From the NCBI RefSeq assembly GCF_002216795.1, contig NZ_CP022316.1, forward strand, positions 310,001 to 374,000: a stretch of 64,000 nucleotides of DNA. Reading direction: 5' to 3'. Below the pieces are notes generated by a model. That model had not been told where the DNA came from, did not search any database, and saw only the letters and a list, made by a program, of their open reading frames with translations. Positions within the stretch are counted from its first letter, which is position 1, and each line of letters opens with the position of its first letter. Source of the DNA: Brachybacterium avium. Its GTDB lineage: Bacteria; Actinomycetota; Actinomycetes; Actinomycetales; Dermabacteraceae. The translations under genes were made by a program, and so were the position numbers. Shown piece after piece: positions 9,602 to 18,336 of this stretch.

Positions 9602-10564
9602 TCAGCCCTCGTTCCACCAGCGCAGCACCCGCAGCGCCTGCATCGTCAGCCAGGGCGACGGCTCGCCCACGCCCACGTCGATCTCGAACCACACCTCGCC
9701 GGGCAGGACGTGCTGCTGCAGCCAGGTGCCGTCGTCCTGCTGAGCCGCCTGCACCATCTGCACGGCCTCCTGCATCCGCTGGTCACGGCGACCGGTGCGG
9801 CGGAAGTGGTCCAGCGCCCGCAGTGCGGTGAAGATATGCCGGGGCGGGTACAGGAAGTGGTCGACCCACGGGCCGACGATCTCGCCGGTGCTCAGGCGAC
9901 GGCTGAGATTCCGCTCCAGCAGGTACTCCTCCCCTGCCCGCTGGGCCTCGCGCGTGGCATCCGTGCCGCCGGTGAGGCGTTCGTGCTCGTGCAGGGCGCC
10001 CAGCGCGTTGAGTGTGGAGTGGAAGCTCGCGCGGGTCGAGCCGTCCTTCCATTCACAGTTCCAGCCGCCCTCGTCCATCTGGTGGGCCAGGAACCAGTCC
10101 ACCAGCGTCTCGACGTCCGCGCCCAGCCACAGACCGTTGGCGAGCGTCATCGCGTTGATGCAGACGTCAACCTCCCCGCCCCAGTACGGCAGGGAGCCAT
10201 CGAACTCCCAGTGCGCGTGGCGGGCGAGCTTCGCAGCGGTGTCTCGGGCGATCAGCGGGGCGGCGTCCATGCCCCATTCGCGCAGGGTGGTCAGCGACCA
10301 GGTGGTCGCGGTCCACGGCTGGCCGGGCAGCTCCCTGCTCTCGGGGTCCTCGAGGAAGCCGGCCGGGAAGAAGGCGCCGCCGGCCCAGAGCCCGGTGCCC
10401 GGGTCCTGGTGGGCCAGCAGCGCAGCACCGTACCCCTCCTGGGGGATCCGGGCGCGGGTGGCCTGCCATTGCTGCTCGGGCGCGTCGAGCAGATCGCGCT
10501 CGACCTGCCAGCGCAGCGCCGGGTCGGTGTCCAGGAGCCAGGAGATCACATCGGTCGGTGCCAT
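9602..10564 (-). CDS. Terpenoid-cyclase/prenyltransferase-fold protein
   Basis: 320-aa protein resembling the alpha-alpha toroid repeats of squalene cyclases and prenyltransferases. Repeated helical units carry the pattern aromatic-DEGGW or QxDDGTW (HQMDEGGWNCEWKDGS about 165-180; QQDDGTW about 275). It lacks the DxDD catalytic motif of squalene-hopene cyclases and is about half their length, so an actual cyclase activity is doubtful. No signal peptide. GAGGAGG sits 7 nt before the ATG. No terpenoid gene is nearby. The true role is unknown. Confidence 0.7.
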   Translation of the reverse strand: MAPTDVISWLLDTDPALRWQVERDLLDAPEQQWQATRARIPQEGYGAALLAHQDPGTGLWAGGAFFPAGFLEDPESRELPGQPWTATTWSLTTLREWGMDAAPLIARDTAAKLARHAHWEFDGSLPYWGGEVDVCINAMTLANGLWLGADVETLVDWFLAHQMDEGGWNCEWKDGSTRASFHSTLNALGALHEHERLTGGTDATREAQRAGEEYLLERNLSRRLSTGEIVGPWVDHFLYPPRHIFTALRALDHFRRTGRRDQRMQEAVQMVQAAQQDDGTWLQQHVLPGEVWFEIDVGVGEPSPWLTMQALRVLRWWNEG

Positions 10565-10613
10565 CCGGCGATCCTCCTCGCGAACCGTCGCGCGGGCAAG
10601 CCCTCATCCGGCC

Positions 10614-10619
10614 TACTGT
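10614..10619 (+). promoter_or_regulatory. -10 hexamer of leaderless benE-like gene
   Basis: TACTGT ends 6 nt before the ATG at 10626; there is no ribosome binding site. Confidence 0.55.
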
Positions 10620-10625
10620 GCCTGC

Positions 10626-11822
10626 ATGCTCCGCCCTGTCTCCGCCGGGATCATCTCCGGTCTGGTCGCTTTCACCAGCTCCTTCGTCGTGGTCCTGGCG
10701 GGCCTGCACGGAGTGGGTGCCAGTGCGGACCAGGCGGCCAGCGGGCTGCTCGCGGTGAGCCTCACGATGGGGTCGGCCTCCATCCTGCTCTCGACGTGGA
10801 CCCGGCTGCCGATCACGATCGCCTGGTCCACGCCGGGCGCGGCACTGCTGGCCACGACCGGCACCGTCGAGGGCGGGTGGCCCGCCGCCGTGGGCGCGTT
10901 CCTCCTGGTGGGTGTGCTCATCGTGCTCACCGGCCTGGTGCGCCCGCTGGGGCGGCTGATGGCGAGGATCCCCGCCTCGATCGCCCAGGCGATGCTCGCC
11001 GGCATCCTGCTGCAGCTGTGCCTCGGACCGGTGCTCGGCGTCGCGGCGAATCCGCTCGCGGTAGGACCGGTGATCCTGGTGTGGGCCCTCGCGCAGCGGT
11101 TCGCCCCGCGCTGGGCCTCCCCGCTCGCCTTCGCCGCTGCCGCGGTGGTAATCGCGGTCGCGATGGCCGGCGCCGGGACCAGCCTGTCATCGGTGCCGCT
11201 GCTGCCGGTGCTCGAGCTCACCACGCCGAGGCTCGGCCTCGGCGCGGTGCTGGGGATTGCACTGCCGCTGTATCTGGTGACGATGGCCTCCCAGAACGTG
11301 CCGGGGGTCGCGGTGATGAAGGGGCTGGGCTACGAGGTGCCCTGGCGGCGCACGATGGTGGTGACGGGGCTGGGCACGCTCGCGGGCGCGCCGGCCGGGG
11401 GCCATGGGATCAATCTCGCCGCGATCACGGCAGCACTGGCGGCGGGTCCGGAGGCCGGACCGGATCAGGATCGCCGCTGGATCGCGAGCTTCACCTCCGG
11501 CGTGGTGCTGGTGCTGCTCGGGCTCGGCGCGGCCGCCTGCGCGCACCTGATCGCCCTGGCCCCGGAGGGTGTGGTCCCGGCCGTGGCGGGCCTCGCGCTG
11601 ATCGGGACGTTCGTGGTCTCGCTGCGCGCCGCGCTCGCGGAGCCGTCCGAGCAGTTGCCGGCCGGGGTGACGGTCCTGATCGCCGCCTCGGGCATCGCGG
11701 TGGGCGGGATCAGCGCCGCGTTCTGGGCACTGCTGGCCGGGCTCGCGCTGCGGGCGCTCCTGCGCCCGCGCCGTCGTCGCCGGGGACGGGGCCCGTCACA
11801 GGGGGTACGGCCCGAAGCGTAG
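10626..11822 (+). CDS. benE: BenE-family benzoate/H+ symporter-like transporter
   Basis: 398-aa inner-membrane protein with about twelve hydrophobic helices. It matches the BenE family in length and motifs: ITIAWSTPGAALLATT after helix 3, IPASIAQAMLAGILL, TMASQNVPGVAVMKGLGY, and GGHGINLAAITAA. BenE proteins import benzoate or related aromatic acids with protons. No aromatic-degradation gene lies in the window, so the substrate is uncertain. Its last 27 bases overlap the 3' end of the convergent DoxX-family gene. Confidence 0.88.
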   Translation: MLRPVSAGIISGLVAFTSSFVVVLAGLHGVGASADQAASGLLAVSLTMGSASILLSTWTRLPITIAWSTPGAALLATTGTVEGGWPAAVGAFLLVGVLIVLTGLVRPLGRLMARIPASIAQAMLAGILLQLCLGPVLGVAANPLAVGPVILVWALAQRFAPRWASPLAFAAAAVVIAVAMAGAGTSLSSVPLLPVLELTTPRLGLGAVLGIALPLYLVTMASQNVPGVAVMKGLGYEVPWRRTMVVTGLGTLAGAPAGGHGINLAAITAALAAGPEAGPDQDRRWIASFTSGVVLVLLGLGAAACAHLIALAPEGVVPAVAGLALIGTFVVSLRAALAEPSEQLPAGVTVLIAASGIAVGGISAAFWALLAGLALRALLRPRRRRRGRGPSQGVRPEA

Positions 11823-12170
11823 CCAGGCGAAGAGGGTCGACACGATCGCCAGCAGGATCGACGGCAGTGCGGCGGCGATGCCGTCACCTCGCCGGGTGTG
11901 CACGAGAGCGGCGAAGACCATGGTGATCGCGAGACCGGCGCCGGCCAGGGGCACCAGCACGGTGGCGACGTCGAGGAGGGCGGGCAGGAGCAGCCCGAAC
12001 GCACCGAGGATCTCCAGTGCACCGATCCCCCGGATCACGACCTGCGGGAAGTCCTCGACATAGGGCGTCCGGTCGATCTGCTTGTCACGGACGGTGACGA
12101 GCTTCACCATCCCGCTGCTCGCGAAGACCGCGGCGAGCAGGAAGGCCAGGACCCACAGGATCAGGTTCAT
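11796..12170 (-). CDS. DoxX-family membrane protein
   Basis: 124-aa protein with four predicted membrane helices. It follows the DoxX pattern: FASSGMVKL in helix 1, then IGALEILGAFGLLLPAL, and a short polar C-terminus. Family members are linked to redox or thiosulfate metabolism in a few species, but most are uncharacterised. It overlaps the convergent transporter gene by 27 bp at the 3' end. Confidence 0.8.
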   Translation of the reverse strand: MNLILWVLAFLLAAVFASSGMVKLVTVRDKQIDRTPYVEDFPQVVIRGIGALEILGAFGLLLPALLDVATVLVPLAGAGLAITMVFAALVHTRRGDGIAAALPSILLAIVSTLFAWLRFGPYPL

Positions 12171-12247
12171 CGGTGCGTCTCCTTCGACGGGGCATCCCAG
12201 TATCCCTCTGCGGAGCGGTCCCTGTCACACCCGCGCCCTCCCGTCGC

Positions 12248-13264
12248 TCATTCCCGCGCTCTCACCAGGCGTTCGTGACCGCTCTCCTCGAGCTCTGCGA
12301 TGTCCGCGTTCCCCTTGAGGAAGTCGTTGAAGGACTTGAAGCCGATGGCCTTCTCGCTGAACGAGGAATCCATGCGCCGCATGTGGGACTTCACCGCCGA
12401 GGCATGCAGCCAGTCGCTGTCCCCGCGGTCGCCGAGCTGCAGCGCGCGCTGCAGCAGGCGGGTCGCGGCCTCGCGGGGGTCCTCTGCGGTCTCCTCGTCA
12501 TCGGCCTCGGCCTCCTCGGCCGCGTCCGCCGCCTCCTCGGCGGCGTGGACAGCGGCGCGAGCCTTGGCGTCGGCGTCCGCCGAACGGCGGGAGCGGGTGC
12601 GCTGACCGCTGCCCTCACCGCTGGAGTCGCCGTCACCGGAGGGCTGGGCGCTGCTGCCGCCGCCGCGCCGGGAACGGCTCCGCTGGGGGGCCGCGGGCCG
12701 CTCCACCCCGGGGAGGTTCTCGTAGGACTCGAACTCGTCGCAGGCGGCGGCGAGGGACTTCGCGGTGGAGCCGGCCACGCCCATCGCGATCACGTAGCGG
12801 CCCAGGCGCCGGCAGCGCTGGGCGAGGGGGACGTAGTCGGAGTCCCCGGCGACGATCACCACGTGGGTGAGGTCGGGCATCAGATAGAGGTCCTCGACCG
12901 TGTCGACGGCGAGGCGGATGTCGGCCCCGTTCTTCGCGTATGCGGCGGCGGGGAACAGCTGCACGAGGTCCACGGCGCGGGCCACCAGCTGGCTGCGGTA
13001 GATCGCGTTGACCGGGGAGGACCAGTCCGCGTAGGCGCGGGTGAGCATGAGCGAGCCGAAGGAGGCGGCGTAGTCGATGACCGCCCCGACGTCGACGGTG
13101 GCCTTCGCCAGGCGCTCGGCGATCTCGGGCTCGGTCGGGTCCTCGGCGATGCGCTGCCGGTCGCGGCTGTATGCCTGTCGTCCGTGCACTCGGTCGTACC
13201 AGGACATGACGATGTTGTCGAAGTCGAGATAGACGGCCACACGGGAATCCTGAGTCTCTGCCAT
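12248..13264 (-). CDS. NYN-domain ribonuclease-like protein with OST-HTH/LOTUS domain
   Basis: 338 aa. Residues about 8-165 form a NYN domain, a PIN-like nuclease fold, with the acidic site visible as YLDFDN (Asp14, Asp16), GADIRLAVD and VAGDSDYVPL. A low-complexity Arg/Ser and Ala/Glu linker follows (about 170-260). The C-terminal 75 residues match the OST-HTH (LOTUS) domain: WLHASAVKSHMRRMD and GFKSFNDFLKG. This pairing is known in bacteria and is thought to act on RNA; the target is unknown. The start ATG is preceded by CAGACT at leaderless spacing. Confidence 0.88.
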   Translation of the reverse strand: MAETQDSRVAVYLDFDNIVMSWYDRVHGRQAYSRDRQRIAEDPTEPEIAERLAKATVDVGAVIDYAASFGSLMLTRAYADWSSPVNAIYRSQLVARAVDLVQLFPAAAYAKNGADIRLAVDTVEDLYLMPDLTHVVIVAGDSDYVPLAQRCRRLGRYVIAMGVAGSTAKSLAAACDEFESYENLPGVERPAAPQRSRSRRGGGSSAQPSGDGDSSGEGSGQRTRSRRSADADAKARAAVHAAEEAADAAEEAEADDEETAEDPREAATRLLQRALQLGDRGDSDWLHASAVKSHMRRMDSSFSEKAIGFKSFNDFLKGNADIAELEESGHERLVRARE

Positions 13265-13270
13265 GGGTCC

Positions 13271-13276
13271 AGTCTG
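13271..13276 (-). promoter_or_regulatory. Possible -10 of leaderless NYN gene
   Basis: CAGACT on the minus strand, 6 nt before the ATG at 13264. Confidence 0.4.
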
Positions 13277-13301
13277 CCTGCTCCGGCGGGCGGGGACGAC
13301 C

Positions 13302-13652
13302 TCAGCTGCGCGGCGGGCCGCTCTGGATCTGCAGCGACTGGCGTCGACGATGGACGGTGAGGTATTCCAGCCCGTCCTCGCCGGCACGGAACCCACGCTC
13401 GGTGCGGCGCGGGAGCAGTGCCACGTCTCCGGCTCGCAGCTGCTCCTCCCCTGCGTCGGTGACCAGTGCGCCGCCGCCGCTGACCACGTGGATCAGCGTG
13501 TCGACCTCCGCTCCGATATGGGTGGGGATGCTGTCGCCGGGGGGCAGCCGGATCAGGTTCGAGTCCAGCTCGCGCTCGGGCTCGGCGATCGACCAGACCG
13601 CGCCGCGGCGGGGCTGCTCGGGCTGGGCGGCGGTATTCGTCAGGATCGGCAT
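13302..13652 (-). CDS. Small cupin-fold protein
   Basis: 116-aa single cupin domain: PPGDSIPTHIGAEVDTLIHV is the first cupin motif, and GEEQLRAGDVALLPRRTERGF is the second. The usual metal-binding His/Glu set is only partly present. Function unknown; it could bind a small ligand or metal. It is divergent from the molybdate operon, whose first gene starts 80 bp away, so the two may share control. Confidence 0.72.
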   Translation of the reverse strand: MPILTNTAAQPEQPRRGAVWSIAEPERELDSNLIRLPPGDSIPTHIGAEVDTLIHVVSGGGALVTDAGEEQLRAGDVALLPRRTERGFRAGEDGLEYLTVHRRRQSLQIQSGPPRS

Positions 13653-13658
13653 ATCCCG

Positions 13659-13664
13659 AACGTA
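13659..13664 (-). promoter_or_regulatory. -10 hexamer of leaderless cupin gene
   Basis: TACGTT on the minus strand, 6 nt before the ATG at 13652. It is back-to-back with the promoter of the molybdate operon. Confidence 0.5.
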
Positions 13665-13718
13665 CACGGCGGGGTCGGCGGTGTGCTCGCGGACGAGATG
13701 AACCCGCAGATGCGGTGC

Positions 13719-13724
13719 TATGGT
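13719..13724 (+). promoter_or_regulatory. -10 hexamer of leaderless molybdate operon
   Basis: TATGGT ends 7 nt before the ATG at 13732 and no ribosome binding site intervenes. The transcript would begin with the regulator gene. Confidence 0.55.
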
Positions 13725-13731
13725 CGCATTC

Positions 13732-14154
13732 ATGACGCATCTGCGAGTTCGCGACGCTGCCGGGTTCCTCGGAGTCAGTGAGGACACCGTGCGGCGCTGG
13801 ATCGACAAGGGGAGCCTCTCCGCAAGCGCCGATGGCGCCGGGCGGAAGGTCCTCGAGGGCACCGAGGTCGCCCGCCTGGCCCGTGAGCTCGCGGTCACCC
13901 CGGAGCTGCACGGCGCCACCGCGAGCTCCGCCCGGAACCGCTTCGTGGGACTGGTGACGAACGTCGTGATGGACACGGTGATGGCGCAGGTCGAGCTGCA
14001 GTGCGGCCCCTTCCGCGTCGTCTCCCTGATGAGCAGCGAAGCCGCGCGCGAGCTGGGCCTCGCACCCGGCAAGGTCGCCAGCGCCGTCGTGAAGGCAACC
14101 CATGTGACGGTCGAGGCGGAGCCCGATCGCACTCCCGCAGGGGTCGACGCATGA
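13732..14154 (+). CDS. Molybdate-type regulator: HTH plus TOBE/Mop domain
   Basis: 140 aa. Residues about 3-45 are an excisionase/MerR-type helix-turn-helix (RVRDAAGFLGVSEDTVRRWI). Residues about 65-133 are a single Mop/TOBE domain (SARNRFVGLVTNVVMD, then KVASAVVKATHVTVE), which binds molybdate or tungstate. It heads the mod operon and overlaps modA by 4 bp, so it is most likely a molybdate-sensing autoregulator. This differs from the LysR-like ModE of enterobacteria. The start codon follows the leaderless promoter; an in-frame GTG at 13720 would overlap the -10. Confidence 0.85.
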   Translation: MTHLRVRDAAGFLGVSEDTVRRWIDKGSLSASADGAGRKVLEGTEVARLARELAVTPELHGATASSARNRFVGLVTNVVMDTVMAQVELQCGPFRVVSLMSSEAARELGLAPGKVASAVVKATHVTVEAEPDRTPAGVDA

Positions 14155-14924
14155 GGGCCCTGGCCAGGTCGCTCTCGGCCGCGGCCGCGGTCATGCTGCT
14201 GGCCGCCGGCTGCGGGGGCGCCGCCGACGGCGCCGACGGGGCCGAGGACAACGTCTCCCTGCAGGTCTATGCCGCGGCCTCCCTGCAGGAACCGTTCACC
14301 GAGCTCGGCGAGGCCTTCGAGGCCGAGCACGACGGGGTCGACGTCGAGTTCAACTTCGCCGGCTCCTCCACCCTGGTCCAGCAGATCCAGCAGGGCGCCC
14401 CGGCGGACGTCTTCGCCTCCGCGAACCCCGAGAACATGGACAAGCTCGTCGAGGCCGGGATGCAGAGCGCCGAGCCGGTGGACTTCACCTCCAACACGCT
14501 CATGATCGCGGTGCCGGCCGGGAATCCGGCGGAAGTGACCGACCTGACCTCGCTCACCGAGGAGGATCTGCACCTCGTCGTCTGCGCCCCTGAGGTGCCC
14601 TGCGGCGCGGCCACCGAGACCGTCGAGCAGGCTGCCGGTCTCGCGTTCACCCCGGTCAGCGAGGAGCAGTCCGTCACCGATGTGCTGAACAAGGTCACCA
14701 GCGGTGAGGCGGACGCCGGGCTCGTCTACGTCACCGATGTGACGAAGGCCGGGGACGCCGTCGAGGGCATCGGGTTCCCCGAGGCGCAGGAGGCCGTGAA
14801 CGTCTACCCGATCACCTCGGTGAAGGATTCTGCGCACCTCGAGCTGGCGAAGGAGTTCGTCGACCTGGTCAGCGGCCCGACGGGTCAGCAGATCCTCGAC
14901 GGCTACGGCTTCGTCGGCCTGTGA
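14151..14924 (+). CDS. modA: Molybdate ABC transporter substrate-binding lipoprotein ModA
   Basis: 257-aa extracellular binding protein for molybdate. Lipoprotein signal with lipobox LLAAGC (Cys about 20). ModA marks: [14 protein letters not shown] at the mature N-terminus, [20 protein letters not shown], and a hinge containing [17 protein letters not shown] overlap with the regulator gene and GTGA overlap with modB show a tightly coupled operon. Confidence 0.95.
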   Translation: MRALARSLSAAAAVMLLAAGCGGAADGADGAEDNVSLQVYAAASLQEPFTELGEAFEAEHDGVDVEFNFAGSSTLVQQIQQGAPADVFASANPENMDKLVEAGMQSAEPVDFTSNTLMIAVPAGNPAEVTDLTSLTEEDLHLVVCAPEVPCGAATETVEQAAGLAFTPVSEEQSVTDVLNKVTSGEADAGLVYVTDVTKAGDAVEGIGFPEAQEAVNVYPITSVKDSAHLELAKEFVDLVSGPTGQQILDGYGFVGL

Positions 14925-15691
14925 GCACGCTCCCCCGCTGGGTGCTGGTGCCCGCCCTCCTCGGTGGGCTGTTCGTGCTGCTCCCGCTCGCAGCGATGGC
15001 GGCGCGCGTGCAATGGGCGAGCTTCGGCGCACTGATCACCAGCGAGGCCTCGCTCTCCGCGCTTCGGTTGAGCGTGCAGACCTCGGGGACCAGCGCGCTG
15101 CTCTGCGTACTGATGGGGGTGCCGATGTCCGTGCTGCTGGCGCGCGCCGAGTTCCGCGGCCTCTCGCTGCTGCGCTCGCTGGTGCTGCTCCCCCTGGTCC
15201 TGCCACCGGTGGTCGGAGGAATCGCGCTGCTGTACACCTTCGGCCGCCAGGGGCTGCTGGGGCGGCAGCTGGAGGTGCTCGGTCTGGAGATCGCCTTCTC
15301 GACCACGGCGGTGGTCCTCGCCCAGACCTTCGTGGCGCTGCCCTTCCTGGTCATCAGCCTCGAGGGGGCGCTGCGCACCGCCGGCACCCGCTATGAGATC
15401 GCCGCCGCCTCGCTCGGGGCCCGGCCCTCCCGGGTGCTGCTGGGAGTGACGCTGCCGCTGGTGCTGCCCGCACTGCTGTCCGGCACGGTGCTGGCCTTCG
15501 CCCGGGCGCTCGGGGAGTTCGGGGCCACGATCACCTTCGCCGGCTCCCTCCAGGGCACGACCCGCACGCTCCCGCTGGAGATCTACCTGCAGCGGGAGAG
15601 CGATCCCGATGCCGCCGTGGCGCTGTCCTTCCTGCTGATGATCGTCGCGGTGCTGGTCATCGCCGCAGCCCGGCGCAGGGTGAGCACATGA
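14921..15691 (+). CDS. modB: Molybdate ABC transporter permease ModB
   Basis: 256-aa inner-membrane permease with about six helices. Family signature: [16 protein letters not shown], and the EAA loop ([20 protein letters not shown]) that docks on ModC, then [18 protein letters not shown] start overlapping the modA stop; its own stop overlaps the modC ATG. Confidence 0.95.
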   Translation: MSTLPRWVLVPALLGGLFVLLPLAAMAARVQWASFGALITSEASLSALRLSVQTSGTSALLCVLMGVPMSVLLARAEFRGLSLLRSLVLLPLVLPPVVGGIALLYTFGRQGLLGRQLEVLGLEIAFSTTAVVLAQTFVALPFLVISLEGALRTAGTRYEIAAASLGARPSRVLLGVTLPLVLPALLSGTVLAFARALGEFGATITFAGSLQGTTRTLPLEIYLQRESDPDAAVALSFLLMIVAVLVIAAARRRVST

Positions 15692-16698
15692 GCCTGCAGC
15701 TGCGGGCCCGGGTCCCCGAGCGCGACGTCGAGCTCGACCTCGCTGTGGCCGCCGGGCAGACCCTCGCCCTGATCGGCCCCAACGGTGCCGGCAAGTCCAC
15801 GGTCCTCGCGCTGGTCGCCGGCACTCTGCGCACCCCGCGGGGACGGGTGGAGCTGGAGGGACGGGTGCTCGCCGGCGAACGCTCCTGGACCCCGCCCCAC
15901 CACCGCCGGGTGACCACGCTCAGCCAGGACCCGGTGCTGTTCCCGCACCTCACAGCACGGGGAAACGTCATGTTCCCGCTGAGGTCGCAGGGGATGCCGC
16001 GAGCTCGGGCGCGTGCGGAGGCCGAACGGTGGCTGACCGAGCTCGGTCTCCAGGAGCTGGCCGAGCGTCGACCCGCGATGCTCTCCGGCGGGCAGGCCCA
16101 GCGGGTCGCGATCGCCCGTGCCCTGGCCGCGGATCCCCGCCTGCTGCTGTTGGACGAGCCGATGGCCGCGCTCGACATCGACGTGGCCTCGGCCCTGCGC
16201 GAACAGCTGCGGCGCTTCCTCACCGACCGGACGGCGATCATCGTGACCCACGACGTGCTCGACGCCCTGACCCTGGCCGACCGGCTCGCCGTGCTCGAGG
16301 AGGGGCGGGTCATCGAGCAGGGGCCCACCCGGGAGCTGCTGACCAGGCCTCGCACCTCCTTCACCGCTCGTTTCGCCGGCCTCAACCTGGTCACGGGACG
16401 CTGGGAGGACGGGGCCGTGGTCCTCGCCGACGGGGCCCGCCTGCCGGCCCCTGGACCGCACCCCGCGGGTCGCCGCGTCCATGCCGCCTTCCGCCCGTCC
16501 GCGGTGCGGCCGGCATCGCAGGGCGGGATCCGCCGCACCGTGACCGGGCTGTTCCCGCACGGGGACCTGGTACGGGTGCGCACGGAGGACCTCGCGGCGG
16601 ATCTGCCGCCGCAGGAGATCGCAGAGCTCCGCCTCGAGCCCGGGGCCGCAGTGCACCTGGCCGTCTCGGGCGACGCCGTGACAACCTACGAGGCATGA
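15688..16698 (+). CDS. modC: Molybdate ABC transporter ATP-binding protein ModC
   Basis: 336-aa ATPase. Walker A GPNGAGKS (about residues 31-38), Q-loop, signature LSGGQAQR, Walker [13 protein letters not shown], and the switch His in VTHD are all present. The C-terminal ~100 residues form a TOBE-like molybdate-sensing domain. ATGA overlaps on both sides: with modB before and with a DNA glycosylase gene after. Confidence 0.94.
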   Translation: MSLQLRARVPERDVELDLAVAAGQTLALIGPNGAGKSTVLALVAGTLRTPRGRVELEGRVLAGERSWTPPHHRRVTTLSQDPVLFPHLTARGNVMFPLRSQGMPRARARAEAERWLTELGLQELAERRPAMLSGGQAQRVAIARALAADPRLLLLDEPMAALDIDVASALREQLRRFLTDRTAIIVTHDVLDALTLADRLAVLEEGRVIEQGPTRELLTRPRTSFTARFAGLNLVTGRWEDGAVVLADGARLPAPGPHPAGRRVHAAFRPSAVRPASQGGIRRTVTGLFPHGDLVRVRTEDLAADLPPQEIAELRLEPGAAVHLAVSGDAVTTYEA

Positions 16699-17336
16699 TC
16701 GATCTGCGCGTCCTGCACCGCGAGCTGCGCGAGCGGCACGGCCCGCAGGGCTGGTGGTGGCCCGGCGAGGAGCCCTTCGAGATCGCCATCGGCGCCGTGC
16801 TGGTCCAGCGCAGCCGCTGGGAGCAGGCCGCCTCGGCGATCGCGGCCCTGCGCACGGCCGGGCTGCTCATGCCGGCGCCGCTGGCCGCGGCCCACGAGGA
16901 TACGGTGCGGGAGCTGGTGCGCCCCGCCGGGTTCCCCCGCACCAAGCCCCGCCGCGTCCAGGCGCTCGCCGACTGGTGGGCCGGGCGCTCCGTGCAGGCG
17001 CGGATGCTGGGCGACGAGGAGCTGCGCAGCGAGCTGCTGGGCATCGAGGGGGTCGGCGAGGAGACCGCGGATGCGATCTCCCTGTACTGCTTCGGACGGC
17101 CGGCCTTCCTCTGCGACGAGTACGCCCGACGCCTGCTCGGCGCGCGGGGTGCCGTGGTGCCGGGCTCGTACCGCGCGTTCCGTCGCGCGCTGGAGGAGCC
17201 GCTCGCCGCCGCCGCCTTCGAGGTGGCGGAGCTCGCCGAGCTGCACGGACTGATCGTGGAGGAGGGGAAGCGGAAGCGCAGCGCAGCTCAGGTGGTCGAG
17301 CGCACCGCCAGCTCGGGGCACAGCACGAGCGACTGA
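16695..17336 (+). CDS. HhH-GPD DNA glycosylase, endonuclease III/MagIII-like
   Basis: 213 aa. The helix-hairpin-helix is LGIEGVGEETADAISLY (about 115-131) and the catalytic Asp is in CDEYARRL (Asp141). The lysine used by endonuclease III for strand cleavage is replaced by Glu123, and the C-terminal 4Fe-4S Cys cluster is absent. This pattern resembles monofunctional MagIII-type 3-methyladenine glycosylases, so base removal without strand nicking is likely. The gene overlaps the modC stop (ATGA), so it is co-translated with the molybdate importer. Its 3' end overlaps the convergent LacI gene by 49 bp. Confidence 0.85.
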   Translation: MIDLRVLHRELRERHGPQGWWWPGEEPFEIAIGAVLVQRSRWEQAASAIAALRTAGLLMPAPLAAAHEDTVRELVRPAGFPRTKPRRVQALADWWAGRSVQARMLGDEELRSELLGIEGVGEETADAISLYCFGRPAFLCDEYARRLLGARGAVVPGSYRAFRRALEEPLAAAAFEVAELAELHGLIVEEGKRKRSAAQVVERTASSGHSTSD

Positions 17337-18322
17337 GCGGTCTCCCGGCCGGCGAGCAGGTCCAGCAGCATCGTGGCCCCGAGCTCGGCGAGGCGTCGGC
17401 CGGGGTTGACCACGGTGGTCAGCGAGATGGTGTCGTCGGCCGCGGAGGCGATGTCGTCGAAGCCGACGACGGCGACGTCGTCCGGCACCCTGATGCCCCG
17501 GCCCTCGAGCTTCTTCAGCACGCCGAGCGCCATCAGGTCGCTGCTGGCGAAGACGGCGTCGAAGGAGGTGTCGGAGGCCAGCAGGGCGGCCATCTCCCGT
17601 TCTCCCGATGCCAGGGTGAAGTCGCCGTAGGAGCGCCACACCGGGGTGATACCGGCCTCGGCGAGCTCCGTCTCTATGCCGATGCGGCGATCGACCGCGG
17701 CGGGCATGTCCTGCGGCCCGCAGATCAGTGCGATCCGTCGGCGCCCCCGCTCCAGCAGGTGCCTGGCTGCGAGGCGCCCGCCACCGGTGTTGTCGAGATC
17801 GACGAAGGGGGCGGAGCAGCCCCGCGGGGGCCGGCCGATGAACACCACCGGCACCGTGGCCTCCTCCAGCATCTCCTCGGTGAGGTCACCCTCGTGATGG
17901 GAGACCACCAGCAGCCCATCGGCATGCCCGCCGCGGAGGAAGCGGCGGATCCGGGCCCGGTCCTCGGGGCTGGTCAGCACCAGCAGCAGCTGCTTGTCCC
18001 CCGGGTCGAGCCCTGCGGTGACCCCGGAGATCGCACTGACGAAGAAGGGGTCGGTGAAGACCCGCGACTCATGCTCGGGAACGATCAGCGCGACGGCGCC
18101 GGTCTGTCGGCTGGCGAGGCTGCGGGCCGCATTGTTGGGCACGTAGCCGAGCGTGTGCACCGCGGCCTGGACCGCATCGACCTTGTCCTGGTGGACCTGC
18201 ACATCCCCGCGCACCACCCGCGAGACCGTGGCGCGGGAGACCCCCGCCACACGGGCGACGTCCTCCAGGGTGGGGCCCCGTCCTTCGGGACGATGCTGCT
18301 CCGTGTCGTCGCTGATGCCCAT
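17288..18322 (-). CDS. LacI-family transcriptional regulator
   Basis: 344-aa sugar-responsive repressor. The N-terminal HTH is PTLEDVARVAGVSRATVSRV (about 17-36), followed by the hinge helix NNAARSLASRQTG, and a periplasmic-binding-protein-like effector domain (VALIVPEHESRVFTDPFF, SSDLMALGVLKKL, VGFDDI). It starts 14 bp after the sugar permease gene, with GAGGAGG upstream, so it belongs to the operon it probably controls through the palindrome at 21582-21595. It ends 49 bp inside the convergent glycosylase gene. Confidence 0.93.
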   Translation of the reverse strand: MGISDDTEQHRPEGRGPTLEDVARVAGVSRATVSRVVRGDVQVHQDKVDAVQAAVHTLGYVPNNAARSLASRQTGAVALIVPEHESRVFTDPFFVSAISGVTAGLDPGDKQLLLVLTSPEDRARIRRFLRGGHADGLLVVSHHEGDLTEEMLEEATVPVVFIGRPPRGCSAPFVDLDNTGGGRLAARHLLERGRRRIALICGPQDMPAAVDRRIGIETELAEAGITPVWRSYGDFTLASGEREMAALLASDTSFDAVFASSDLMALGVLKKLEGRGIRVPDDVAVVGFDDIASAADDTISLTTVVNPGRRLAELGATMLLDLLAGRETAQSLVLCPELAVRSTT

Positions 18323-18336
18323 GCACCCGCCTCCTC

